This document shows, one piece after another, positions 1-10,384 of a DNA stretch of 64,000 nt. Source of the stretch: Catonia carolina (lineage: Eukaryota > Arthropoda > Insecta > Hemiptera > Achilidae). The stretch covers positions 237,413,038 through 237,477,037 of the forward strand of contig JAQMRL010000001.1 in NCBI GenBank assembly GCA_035578175.1, given 5' to 3'. Numbering within the stretch: position 1 is the first letter of the stretch; every line of letters starts with the position of its first letter. The position numbers and the translations under genes were made by a program. The notes beneath the pieces were generated by a model, which was not told the origin of the DNA, ran no database searches, and saw nothing but the letters and a program-made list of their open reading frames with translations.

Positions 1-967
1 TAAACACTCACACGACTTTCTCTTGCCAATGAAAACAATCAACAATTTAAATCTAAAATTAGTAATAAAACATTAGAAATAAACAAAAAACTAACCACAA
101 AAACATAAACTTATTTTAATCTTGAGTGAAACACGCAAATTGAAAATTAACCTCAGTTTGGATTAAAAATACGGGAAATCACTTTTCCACGCCAAACTAG
201 GCTCTGTAGAGAAAAATACTCTAAATAAAAGTTGTAGATCTTTTAATTTCCTATAAATTTGATTATACACTTTTGTAGTTGAATGCATATTAAGACTGAA
301 ATTTAAAAAAAATCGATTTCTTTTACACATTTTCGAGAAAAAAACAGAAAATCGCTAATTACCGCTAAACTAAGCGTTATACAAAAAAATGATTGAAATA
401 AAAGTTTAAGATTCTTTAATTCTCTACAACTTTTACTATATTCATTTTTGCGCTAAAATGCATATTAAAGCCGCAATCTTTAAAAAAAAAAACATTTTTT
501 TCTACGAGAGCACAGCCTCCACAAGAATTTCAGCAGACATGGCGCCTACCCTATCTTGTAGAGCATAAAAAATTTAGTAAATGAGACGATTAAAGAAAAA
601 GTAAAGAAAAATTGTAGGAGCCGTTTTTGAGAAAATCGCAAAAAGTGAAAAATAAAACGAATACTACTAAGTTACTACAATGATACTACTACTACCAATG
701 AAACTACTACAGGTTAGCCGATTTTGATGAAAATGTTCGTGTCGGGTCCTTTTAAAGTATCTAAATTATATTTCAAGTTTCAAGTTCGAACGATGTCCGT
801 TCTTGAGATATTCTGTTCACACACACACACACACAGACCAAACGCTAAAAACATGTTTTTGTGTTCAGGGGGTCTGAAAACGTGTACATCCGGTAAAAAC
901 TCTATTTTAAAAATCGACATGAAAACAATACTTTCCTTCCTATATATTCGTATAGGGAAGAGAAAGT
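1..967 (+). mobile_element. Element A copy 1 (nearly full length)
   Basis: The copy begins inside the 5' terminal hairpin because the window starts there, so the TCTGGTGTG tip is off the edge. The subterminal CTTTCTCTTGCC is at 19-30. Both internal modules are present, and a short (CA)n lies at about 819-835. The 3' hairpin ends with GGGAAGAGAAAGT at 967, where one C of the inverted repeat has become G. Strand is given with the TC end as 5', as for all element A copies here. Confidence 0.9.
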
Positions 968-1030
968 AAAAACCGATTAACTACGAATCAATTCTCAATA
1001 TTTTACAGGGGTTATTTTCGTAAGAGGCAT

Positions 1031-1380
1031 TTGACATGTGGCTATACAGACAAATGTTGAGGGTTCCATGGACCCTCAACCGAAGAAAGACGTGGAGGTC
1101 TTTTCCACTATAAAAATATAGGAAGCTCTAATATTTTTGATATATCATGCGGAATGACTCACGATATTCGTCACTGCATGCCATTCTGCAAGGAATAATG
1201 AATGGAAAACGTAAACTTGGCAAAAGAAGGGTAAGAAGGGTGTTGTAGTTTCGAAATCTGAGAACTTGGGTTGGAAATAGCTCAGAAGAGCTTTTTTGCA
1301 GTGCAACGAACAAAGAGAGAATTGCTATGATGGTCGCCAACATTCGGAACGGATAGGTACCTGAAGAAGATCTTCAAAAG
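1031..1380 (+). pseudogene. LINE-E ORF2 C-terminal remnant
   Basis: This is a decayed 3' end of a non-LTR retrotransposon. Translated pieces in several frames read MWLYRQMLRV near 1035 and, from about 1250, FRNLRTW, then ERIAMM and NIRNG before a stop near 1353. The same order, ending in NIRNG plus stop, recurs in the better copy at 60.1-60.6 kb, which shows common origin. The region lies downstream of the RT domain in such elements (basic, Trp-rich tail). Frameshifts and stops make it non-coding. A short GAAGAAG follows the stop and is probably the element's 3' tail. Family assignment beyond non-LTR is not possible from this piece. Confidence 0.7.
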
Positions 1381-2136
1381 TCGACTTTATTTGTTTGGTT
1401 TGAGGGCCATAAATTATTCACGGAGCAATGTGACATTAAAAAATCAAGAGAATAGAACAAATACGTGAATATAGTCAACGCTATAATGACTGGCGCTCTC
1501 TAAATATTTTTAAATTATATAATAAAGTAACATTGGCTTCAAAATATTTTTAAAAAATTCTGTTTTCTTCCTTAATACTAAGAAGCCAATTTTCATCGCA
1601 CAAACATGCAACATATACACACTTAAACAGAAGAAAATTCTCCGTCCATAGCAAATTAACCCGTTAGAAAACAACGAATAGTTCCGTAGCAAAATGGGTT
1701 TAAACAATGTCATGACGCTATGCCAGAATTTTGGTGTTTGGGTATAACCGGGTTAATACACTAATTAAATAGCATACAAATTACAAACAACTACTTGAAA
1801 CAACATAAAAAATTTACATACCAAACCCATCTAAGAAGTCAAAACATAAATTAATAAGAGAAGATTTTTTAACGTAAAACTGAACAAGTAAGAACATTTA
1901 CTGTCAGTAATTCTAACAGTCATCCACGTCATTTTGGTTTCTACATTTAATTTTTTTTTAAATTAAGAGAATTTATTAAATTTTTGTAGAAAATTATTAA
2001 AGATGAGGGTTTCTAATTGTAAAAAAAGATTTTTTCAATAACAATAATAATAATAATAATTAGATTTTACAAGGCCTTCCGGGTCGGCCCAGTTTAGTCA
2101 ATATTTACTATATAGAAAGTAGCTTTTTATTGTTAA
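1381..2136. other. AT-rich spacer, nothing recognised
   Basis: I see no gene or known repeat here. An (AAT)n-like tract lies at about 2041-2061. Confidence 0.5.
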
Positions 2137-2608
2137 CTAGCATGGCACGCGCGGCTTCGCACGCGAAACATGTGTAGGACCTAATTAATTATCTTTAAAT
2201 AAATATTTATAACAGAAATTGTCTAATTCCTAGATCGACTGTAATTTATATACTCCAGCATACACATACGCGCGCGCGCACACACACACACACCGTTTTG
2301 ATAAATTCCCCCGCGTACGTCTCTCACCGACATCAAACTCCATCATCTACTAGTACTAGTACTTCAACAGAAATACGTACTCACATGTACACACACACAC
2401 ACACACACGCGCGCGCGCACACACACACACATATTTATGAAAGTCTTTATTAGGGCCCTTAGGGTTATCATTCTGGAAAATTTAAAAAGAAAATATTACT
2501 GTGAATATATTTACGAATATGCTGTCAAAATTTCATGAAAATCTGTTGAGTAGTTTTGGAAATTATTCTGCACAAAAACACCCTTTTTCTTTATAATAAT
2601 AGTATGGA
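2137..2608 (-). mobile_element. Complete non-autonomous Helitron
   Basis: On the minus strand the element starts with TCCATACTATTATTATAAAG (from 2608, preceded by A) and ends in CTAG (2140-2137, followed by T). This matches the Helitron rule of 5'-TC, 3'-CTAG and insertion between A and T. A GC-rich palindrome, TTCGCGTGCGAAGCCGCGCG, precedes the 3' end and is the expected terminator hairpin. The body carries the motif CAGATTTTCATGAAATTTTG, common in insect Helitrons, and two CA/CG dinucleotide tracts at 2264-2292 and 2389-2430. There is no Rep/helicase ORF, so mobility would depend on an autonomous partner. The second copy is at 51.9-52.4 kb in the opposite orientation. Confidence 0.88.
2264..2430. 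repeat. Two CG/CA dinucleotide tracts in the Helitron
   Basis: The tracts at 2270-2292 and 2389-2430 alternate (CG)n and (CA)n, an alternating purine-pyrimidine pattern. Confidence 0.9.
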
Positions 2609-3290
2609 TAACAACAGTAGGATGAACAAATTTTTACTGTGACTACCTGATATCTTAACATTCACAAATACCACTAGAAATCAGGTTCAAATTCTACTCT
2701 ATAAAAAAAATTCATAACAAATAATAATCTTAAATTTCACTTAACAAAAGTATAAATACAAATTGATTTAATACAATATAGTTTGAAAAAAAAAACAATG
2801 GTTAATATTGTCCCCAGGCAACCCAAGTAAAATCATCAAGCATTATGTACATATGGAACAAATAAAAGTGGAAAATTTAAATGGAAACACTAATTAAACT
2901 TTAGTATTAAACTTAATTTAACTTTGTTGAGTTAAATTAAGCGACTCTAATGGCATGTTTATACAAATACGAATACAGTGCTTGTTTACATACAAGTAGT
3001 GTCAACCAAGAAGTACAACAGATATTCCGTAACTTATTTACTTGCTCCATTTTGAAAACCAAGGTCTGTTCTATTTAATTTAACATTCCAAGAATCACAA
3101 GAATATTATACGATCAGTATTCTCCCATAAGTATTTACAATATATTATTATAAAGGCTACTTTTTCAATAAAATAACGAAATAACTTTTTTAATAAATAA
3201 CAGGAGAGGAGATGAAATTACGTGAAAAATTATGGCATAGAGAGATTTTCTGTCAAAACTATTTACTTTTCAACCGAATAAAATCCCATG
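2609..3290. other. AT-rich spacer, nothing recognised
   Basis: No ORF or repeat signature is recognised. The palindrome-like TTAATTTAAC/GTTAAATTAA at about 2913-2940 is the only structure seen. Confidence 0.5.
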
Positions 3291-3497
3291 GTGTCATTTA
3301 ATTCAGAATTCTTCTTCTCCCAAACAAGGATTCGACCGCAGCCTGTTCCGAACTCACACACTATTATTATCTATCTCCATCTTTTCCTAGATCTACCGAC
3401 CTCCTTTTTCCCTTCTGTACCATACCAATGCGCCTTCTTAGGTACTCTGTGATCTGACAACCTTTCAATGCGCTCTCTCCAACTTTGGCGATAATCG
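3291..3497 (-). pseudogene. LINE-C 3' end remnant
   Basis: On the minus strand a frame reads HWYGTEGKKEVGRSRKRW, the GRPRKRW-type basic tail of non-LTR ORF2 proteins. It is followed by GAGTTCGGAACAGGC and a GAAGAAGAA tail. The same 3' UTR signature (TTTGTGAGTTCGGAACAGGC) follows the LINE-C copies at 16.2 and 28.4 kb, linking the three. Only the last ~200 bp is present, consistent with 5' truncation. Confidence 0.75.
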
Positions 3498-3733
3498 TTT
3501 ATCTTTAGTCAAAATTAAAGTGCTAATAATGTTTGTAATAAAACGTTATTTAAATAAAAAACGGTTACCCAAATGTAAAGAATTGAAAAATTTACTGGGC
3601 CGTAGTTGTTTAATTTTCAAGCTACTTAATGTACCTTCTTAAACCTTAACCTCCTTAAATTATGAAAATTTGCAACTATATTATTGAAGTGATACCTAAA
3701 AAAACGTATACAGTAGACTTGATGAGAAAAAAA

Positions 3734-4865
3734 TCTGGTGCGAAACACTTACACGACTTTCTCTTGCCATTTAAAATAATGAACAATATAACCAAACATT
3801 AGTTAATAAGAATTTTTTTTTATCCGACGCGGCGAGAAAAACTCATGTTCACTCCCTCACGATGGGGAAAGTAGTGTTGGACTCAACTGAAAGGTCCTCG
3901 TCCAGCCCCAAGGAAACCGAAACCGCCTACCAACCAAAAACCCGCCGCTTGGCCACTTGATCCGACGTCAGCAAAGAACCCTCCACCTCCCTCGGAACTG
4001 TTAATATAATAGTACAAGGGAAGTAATAAAACATTAGATATAAACAAAAAACTAGCCTCAACAAAACATAACCTTTTTTTAATCATGAGTGAATGATCCA
4101 AAATAAAAACCAACCTTAATTTGGCTTAATAATACGGAAAACCAAACTTAGTTGCTAAACTAGGCTCTGTAAAGAAAAATGCCATAAATAAAAGTTGTAG
4201 GTCTTTTAATTTTCTATAAATTTGATTATATTCACTTTCGCCTGAATAGACTATGGATACTAAGGCTGAAATCTTAAAAAATCCATTTTTTACACATTTT
4301 CGTAAAAAAAAACCGAAAATCGCTAATTACTGCTAAACTAAGCGTTACAAAAAATGTTTGAAATAAAATTTGATGTTTTTAAATTTTCTACAAATGCGCT
4401 AAAACGCATATTAAAGCCGCAATCTTAAAAAATATCAATTTTTATTTACGAGAAAACAGCCTCCCCAAGAATTTCACCAGACATGGGGCCTACCCTATCT
4501 TGTAGAGCATAAAAAATTTAGTAAATGAGGCGATTTTTTAAAAAAAATCGTAAGAGCCATTTTTGAGAAAATCGCAAAAATGTGAAAAATGACACGAATA
4601 AATTACTACTTACGGTTAACCGATTTTGATTAAAATGTTCGTGTCGAGTCCTCTAGTGATATCTAACTTAAGTTTCAAGTTTCAAGTTCGTACGATGTTC
4701 CGTTTTTTAGATATTCTGTTCACATACACAGACCAATCGCTAAAAAAATGTTTTTTTTGGGGTTCAGGGGGTCTGAAAACGTGTAGATCCGGTGAAAACT
4801 CGATGTCGAAAAATCGACATGAAAAATACTGTTCTTCAAATATATTCATATAAAAAAAAGAAATT
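3734..4865 (+). mobile_element. Element A copy 2, with a nested GC-rich insertion
   Basis: TCTGGTGCG at 3734 and CTTTCTCTTGCC at 3758-3769 mark the 5' end. The 3' hairpin at 4835-4865 is eroded (GGCAAGAG has become AAAAAAAG). The element sequence is interrupted between about 3811 and 4020 by unrelated DNA that is much richer in G+C, and it resumes with AAGTAATAAAACATTAG. The (CA)n tract is almost absent in this copy. Confidence 0.88.
3811..4020. other. GC-rich insert of unknown origin within element A
   Basis: About 210 bp of near-balanced base composition sit inside AT-rich element A. The sequence starts at a T-run and TCCGACGCGGCG, and TCCGACGTC recurs near 3960. On the minus strand a Gly-rich frame (EGGGGFFADVGSSGQAAGF and on to a TGA at 3883) is open through the insert. 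There is no recognisable promoter box, tRNA head or TIR. It could be a captured exon fragment, a retrocopy piece or a decayed SINE. Confidence 0.5.
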
Positions 4866-5618
4866 AAAAAATATATAATTTGGTTTAATTAACCCTCTGA
4901 GGTTAGCAATCGCGTCACGCGCAACGCGGGAGCTTTACTACTATACGTACGTATACGTGTTTCTATGAATTGGATATGTGGTTTTTAAACACAAAACGGA
5001 TACATATTTTGTGTTAGATTAGAAGTCCGGGTTGAATTTAATTTATATATTAATACCAGAACAAACATACGTATGTTATTTTCTCCATGACGGCAATCTA
5101 ATAAACATTGTCAAAAGCAAATGATGATTTAACCGAACAAACAATTATTAATAATACTTCAAAATAAACAAATGATAACAAACATTATCAAAGGAATGAT
5201 ATTAAATATTATAATTCTAGCAAATAGTAATTAAAATTGAATAATTAGTTATAAAATAAATATATACCAGGGGATAAAGAATCATATATATTACAGGAAA
5301 GTGCTTACAAGAGCAAAAAGCTTACAAATCCATATATAAACCATGTACCTACCTACAATAGTTGTGTTAGTTACATTATAACTCACCAATATCATATTAA
5401 TTTGTGCTTTCCTGTTCCGCAGGTTTAAAAAGAATAATTTATCACTACAATTAAATCGATGATTGAATATCGGTAAAAATATGACAATCAGTCACATTTT
5501 CAACCAAATAAGAAAGGTAGATCATTCCACACTTTGCTTTTATTAGTTAAAACCAGAAATAGAGATAAAAACCCTGGCTTTTGGATAGTAATCTAGACAA
5601 CAAACGACAATTTATATT
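4866..5618. other. AT-rich spacer, nothing recognised
   Basis: A small CpG-rich patch lies at 4908-4960 (GTCACGCGCAACGCGGG), followed by plain AT-rich DNA. No coding signal is seen. Confidence 0.5.
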
Positions 5619-6040
5619 ACATCAATGAATTGTCTAGCTTTTGCAGACGAGCTAACAATTGTTTCTAGGTGCACGGAAACAACAATAAAACAAATCAACG
5701 TGTTAAAAGAACAAGCAGAAAAACATGACTACAGATTTCCTTCGAGAAAACTAAATACGCGAAGAACAAAGGGTTGTAGTCGTAGGGACCGACTTAGAAA
5801 TGAACTCATAAGAACGGAACTGGATGTTTACAACCTGAACGGGAAGATTGCAGATAATCGAAATCAATGAAAAGAGCACGTTAAGAGAAGGGACCCTCAG
5901 GGTTTTGCAGTATAGAACGGTCGGGAGAAGAGATGTTGGGAGGCCACGCAAGAGATGGGAATAATTCAACAGTTTGTCGATGTTGAGTGGGAAAAGGCGG
6001 AAGCCTAATCCTTGATTTTGAGGAGACGAATAAGAAGAAA
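5619..6040 (+). pseudogene. LINE-C remnant with RT YxDD-box region
   Basis: The open stretch 5625-5870 starts NCLAFADELTIVSR, the RT catalytic FADD box with the second Asp changed to Glu. It continues INVLKEQAEKHDYRF and then jumps to a downstream segment (RRDRLRNELIRTELDVYNLN). A large internal deletion therefore sits near 5755-5765. 3' of 5870 the sequence matches the minus-strand LINE-C copy at 61.6-62.2 kb (GTTGGGAGGYCAC, AATTCAACAGTTT and so on) and ends with AGGAGACGAATAAGAAGAA. It is non-functional: the catalytic residue is lost, there is an internal deletion, and the 5' end is missing. Confidence 0.78.
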
Positions 6041-6096
6041 TCTAAATACATAACGAACATCAAAAACAGCCCCGCGTCACTTAAAGACATTTTTTT

Positions 6097-6128
6097 ATGT
6101 CTAAAGTCACTTTACGAGGTCTAAAATT
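6097..6128 (+). repeat. 32-bp direct repeat, copy 1
   Basis: ATGTCTAAAGTCACTTTACG and the next 12 bases are identical to 7212-7243. The second copy is the 3' end of LINE-F, so this is probably a solo 3' tail of the same LINE family. Confidence 0.85.
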
Positions 6129-6298
6129 AAACTATAAACAAATCTTTTGAATTTACAAATCACAAGTTGAGGCCTCATTACCCTGAGTACCTTTCATTAT
6201 ATCAATTATTATTCATACGTTAAAAGAGAAAATTACTATGTACAAAGATATTTACATTTTACAATATGGAATACTTTTCACTATAATTTTATGTACAT

Positions 6299-6565
6299 TT
6301 AAACTATTTCAGACAAGTCTAAAACATGGTAACGTTTCAGGCGCTTAAATTCTGCATTGTTTAGAAGATTTATGGCTAATTCCTTTTCGTGACTTTCAAG
6401 TCTTGCCTGATATTTTCTATTAAACCGCCTGACCTCTTCCATTACATCTGGAAGGTTGCAATAATGTTGTATTTCTGAATTCCTTGCAAACCATGGTGCC
6501 CTTGGTATAGCTAGAAGAATCTTATTTTGGAACCTTTGAATTACCTCTATGTTACTTGAAGACAT
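6299..6565 (-). pseudogene. Jockey-like LINE ORF2 C-terminus
   Basis: An 88-codon open frame reads IEVIQRFQNKILLAIPRAPWF, then a segment ending in FKRLKRYHVLDL before the stop. The order (QRFQnK, APWF, KYQARL, INLL, RLKRxHvLDL) is the C-terminal tail typical of Jockey-superfamily non-LTR retrotransposons after the RT domain. The frame is clean over its length, so this copy is younger than the neighbouring LINE debris. The upstream RT and endonuclease are absent, so it is 5'-truncated near 6565-6600. The ATG at 6565 is an internal Met, not a real start. Confidence 0.8.
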
Positions 6566-6649
6566 AATACGGAAAAATTGGAAATGTTGATAGCTTTAAT
6601 TACCTCAGGGAGATAATAAAACCGAAGACCAGTGAAAAGGAAGCCAACA

Positions 6650-7243
6650 ACAGCAGACGAGGACATTCCGAGGAACTTACCACTCAAGACAAGCCAAAAT
6701 TAAAAGTATAACACTGTGATAAAACCTGTGTGACAGTACGCGAGTGAGTGTCTTAGAATGACCGGAAAGGCTGGTCTAAGAGAAGCAGAGAAACTTGAGA
6801 GAAAGGTCTTCCCCAAGATGGGTCCGAAGATAGTAGAAGGACAATACAGGTTACGATGTCGAGAAGAACTGCAGGATACAAGGAAAATGAACTACATATT
6901 AGAAAAAGAAGACTAAAATTTTACGGACATCGGTATAAAATGGATGACAACCGGTTGACAATACACATCTTTAATCATTAAACAACAAACCTAAGGTGTC
7001 AGATAATTGATTGAAAGAAGTCAGGAACGATATTGATAAAACCGTAATAAACCGAAAAAATTTAATAAACCTAAACAAATTTAGACAACTAATTACGGAC
7101 TTTAAGGGCTTCCATGAAGAGCAAAATCAGACACCGGGTGGACAGAAGAAAGGAGAAAAGCCTACTGTGAACGAATGCTTAGAATAAGGGCTACAAAAAG
7201 AGCTTCAAGAAATGTCTAAAGTCACTTTACGAGGTCTAAAATT
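6650..7243 (+). pseudogene. LINE-F ORF2 C-terminal remnant
   Basis: Frames broken by many stops still show IRKRRLKFYGHRYKMDDNRL near 6890-6955, then EVRNDI and RQLITDFKGFHEE near 7090-7120, and ERMLRI-like sequence near 7170. The RLKFYGHxyRMDDNRL block is a recognisable post-RT segment of insect non-LTR elements. The 3' end is the 32-bp ATGTCTAAAGTCACTTTACG repeat also found alone at 6097. It is heavily decayed and non-coding. Confidence 0.72.
7212..7243 (+). repeat. 32-bp direct repeat, copy 2 (LINE-F 3' end)
   Basis: It is identical over 32 bases to 6097-6128, about 1.1 kb upstream. Confidence 0.85.
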
Positions 7244-8205
7244 GGGCTTATACGACAAAAAATATCAATAAATTTTAGGAGTTTTACACGTGGTCTCTTT
7301 TTGACTTAACGTAGGGCCTAAGTGGTCATAAAAATACTTTTAATTGGACATGGTTGTTGAATCTCCCACGAAATGCGAAAAAACAATTCTTATATAAAAA
7401 AAATATAAAACCGTAAAGTAAATGATAAGAAATACACAAAACCGTCACGATCAGTTGTTTCAGAAGCTGATTTACATGTCAGAGGACGCCGGTTAACACA
7501 AGCTTTTGAATAATAATGAACGGTAGGCTATTGTCGGTCACATATTGTAGGCGAACAAGTTACAGTACAATGCCAAAGTACTATGTAAAATACATAATGC
7601 TAACTAATATTTACATCATTAAATTTAATACCTTTATTATTGTAACGTTGGAAAAAATATTAAAAAATATGAAATGAAATCATAAAGCGTTAATAGATTT
7701 ATTCATATTAAAAGTTCATTCTTATAACGTATAAAATTGTTCATGGGCTTATTGCTAGCCTCGAAGGGTTGGACTAATTTAAGTGGTTTACTGAATCCTA
7801 GTTCTCTCCACACTCTACTTTTTCTAGGTATAACATCCTAGAATACATACATGCTTAATACAGCTGATGCCGATTTCTTGACTTTTAATTTAACAATTAT
7901 TAAAAACACTTAAACGAGGCTTGCTCTGCTTGTACGGTTTTCGCCTCTTCCACTACTATGCATTGATACTATGTCCGTACTGTCGACGGTAGTACGCTAC
8001 GGTAGTAGCATAAATTTAGTATTGTTTGGTAATAAATACCAAGTATCTCATAAAAATGTATACATATTTTGAACGGATATATTAATTTGAAGAAAACACT
8101 TACAGCGTGAAAATCTGCATCAGCTGATAATTAATTTAAAACAGCTGTTTTTTTTTAATCGTGTAATTCATTGTCATTATTTCCCTCATTTAATATGAGA
8201 TAAAA
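7244..8205. other. AT-rich spacer, nothing recognised
   Basis: No ORF, TIR or known repeat is seen. Short inverted TACGGTAGTAG/ACGGTAGTACGC-type repeats lie near 7985-8005. Confidence 0.45.
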
Positions 8206-8464
8206 ATGGCTGAAATACAGTTGTCTTTAGATCAACGTAAATGGGTTTTAAAGTGTTAATTACTGGTAGACTGACAATGTTCAAGAGGTTCAAAGACATG
8301 GCAAATGGAATTTCGAACCAAACCACTATCAAAAATTACAATTTCTAGGATTCATGACAAATTTTAAACACATGGGACGATGAGAAATGTGAACAAGGAA
8401 CGGCCTGGACGGAGAAAAACCTCCACAAGTAATGAAAATGTCAATATGGTTATGCAATTCTGTA
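8206..8464 (+). pseudogene. Transposase N-terminus (HTH, 'DQRKWVLK' type), broken
   Basis: The ATG at 8206 opens MAEIQLSLDQRKWVLKCY. With frameshifts this is followed by NVQEVQRHGKWNF, then a GRSGRP-like segment, TS, and ENVNMVMQ just before 8464. This is the N-terminal helix-turn-helix block of a widespread insect cut-and-paste transposase group (LDQRKWILKcYwkTeN...EVQRrW...GRPRTS.. order), Tc1/mariner-related in my judgement. Several stops and frameshifts make it dead. The frame is interrupted at 8465 by the insertion of a Tigger-like MITE, and beyond 9071 only a few codons could continue it. Confidence 0.7.
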
Positions 8465-9069
8465 CAGTAAGAACTCGATTTTACGCAAGTTTGACTTACA
8501 TGAATTCACGTTAGCGCGATTTTGTTGAACACAATACATTATATTATTGTGTACAATGGTTATTCTTATCTTACGGAAGTTTACATTTATGACCACTGTT
8601 TTGCTAATTGCTCTCAAAACCGTTATAGTAGTTGCCCTCCCCATTTTTACACTGGAATTTTATCTTGGTTTGCTTTTGTTCTAAACATTAGTATTATTTA
8701 ACGTGCTCAAAATATCGGTCGTATAACCATGATTTTAATTGAGCTACAATTTGAAGATCTTTTATTTTCTTGTTTTTGTTGTTACTTTGCGTAAAATATG
8801 AGTTCTAATTAAGGTTATAAAAACGAAAAGCGATTATTTTAAAGGAAAAGTTAGATGTCGATAAAAGATACGAAAGGGATGAAAAAACGAAGAACATAAA
8901 AGGAACGACTGGGTTTAGTGAATCACCACTACCGACAATTAGCTGAATTTAATGGTACGGACAATTAGCGAATTTATTAAGGTTAAACCGAACAATCTAA
9001 GTTACGCGAATTTCACGTTACGCGATGATTTTGAGGAACGCATTCCTCGTGTAAGTCGAGGTCTTACTG
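8465..9069. mobile_element. Tigger/pogo-like MITE with internal transposase remnant
   Basis: The ends are TA|CAGTAAGAACTCGATTTTAC and, at the right, GTAAGTCGAGGTCTTACTG|TA, giving imperfect ~18-20 bp terminal inverted repeats beginning CAGT and flanked by TA. Both features are diagnostic of pogo/Tigger elements. Secondary TTACGCGAATTTCACGTTACGCG-type repeats lie inside both ends. At 605 bp it is a deletion derivative. It sits inside the transposase fragment 8206-8464, so it is the younger of the two. Confidence 0.88.
8821..8946 (+). pseudogene. Tigger transposase N-terminal HTH remnant
   Basis: Frame +1 from 8821 reads KRKAIILKEKLDVDKRYERD and continues EKTKNIKG, then FSESPLPTIS before TGA at 8944. 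The KRKaitLkEKldVikRyErgE...gls.StlrTI pattern is the CENP-B-like N-terminal DNA-binding domain of pogo/Tigger transposases. Only this first helix-turn-helix survives. The downstream DDE domain is missing, and the upstream ATG near 8799 is separated by a stop or frameshift. The position inside a CAGT-TIR element confirms the assignment of the host MITE. Confidence 0.82.
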
Positions 9070-9071
9070 TA

Positions 9072-9945
9072 TAAGCACGTTGTGGTAGATGTATTGCAGT
9101 TAACGGTAATCATTTTGAAAATTTATAAGTTTATATTACAAGGCAACAAAAATATCATGTATCTAAATGTTTTTTTTTCAAAAAAATATATCCGTTCAAA
9201 GTGTATACATCATTTTGAGAGACTCAGTAAGTATTGTTTTCTATAAATGATGGTTCGGATAATCGACGCTCTAGTGTAGTAATTTATTTCAATCATTCGT
9301 TTTATATAAATATTTAAATCGATCACAAATATATTTGAATTTCAGAATATGATAGATTCAAATTCCTTTGAAACAATAAATCGATTTATTAACTAAACTC
9401 CATCAATTAACATCTATTCGAGACTGTATTAATTAGATACAGCGAAATAGCGACTACAAAACATGATGTTTGTTATAGATTTGTGTTATAATAGAGGTTT
9501 GATTAAGCTACAGGTAGAACTATAGTATTATTAGGCTTTTGTACCCACCAGAGATTATATTATGTTATACAGATTATATAATGCTTTGTTTGTATTCTCA
9601 AGGGTAATAACCAACGAGCAAACAAAGGCGAACTCCATCAGAATCACAATTTACAGTTTCATGCATGTTGTTAATTTACCTGTAACAGAAAAAACAATTA
9701 CAATCTATTAGTTATTGCAAAAAACTCACCTAAAATACAAAAACAAATATAATTTAATAACGTACAAACAAAACGCATTTTATAAATTTACACCAAACAC
9801 GTGCTATATACAAAGAAAATACAACCATTTTTTTTAGGTGCTTTATTAGGAAAATTCACAACTGTAATTATATAAAAACAACGAGTGAATGAAATGATTA
9901 CGAAAGGAGATAAAATGTACTTTAAGACTTAAGAGATCAGAACTC
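9072..9945. other. AT-rich spacer, nothing recognised
   Basis: Low-complexity AT-rich DNA with no supported feature. Confidence 0.45.
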
Positions 9946-10384
9946 AACAGTGGGCTCCAGGTGTAACTTTTCTGTAAATGGATCACATAATTGCGTGTAC
10001 AATCGAAAATTACTTATTAAAAGAATGATGTCTCTACGCCATCGCCGGCATAGATGTCTGCAGGGATTTCCGGGAAGCTACAAAAGGTACAGATTGCGTA
10101 CAAGTTCGTTGGTATGATGAGGTAATTTGATACGGAATCGATGTGTAAATTTTACGAAATAGTCATTTACGTACGGAATTTTGAGGTCATTGTGTAAAGC
10201 AACAGAGCGCTCCAGCTGTAAATTTTCTGTAAATGGTTTACATAATTGCGTGTACAATCGAAAATTACTTATTACAAAATGATGTCCCCTACGCCATCGC
10301 CGGCGTAGATGTCTGTAGGGGTTTCTAGGAAGCTACGGTAGGTATAGATTGCGTATAAGATCGTTGGTATGATGAGATAATTTC
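9946..10384. repeat. Tandem duplication (period ~255 bp) with a GC hairpin in each unit
   Basis: Unit 1 (9946-10200) and unit 2 (10201-10384, partial) share CTCCAG.TGTAA, CATAATTGCGTGTACAATCG, CTACGCCATCGCCGGC and CGTTGGTATGATGAG in the same order. Each unit has a hairpin: in unit 2, CTACGCC-ATCGCC-GGCGTAG is a perfect 7-bp stem at about 10290-10309, and CCCCTAC/GTAGGGG is a second pairing option around it. In unit 1 the stem has one mismatch. No ORF spans it. Confidence 0.85.
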
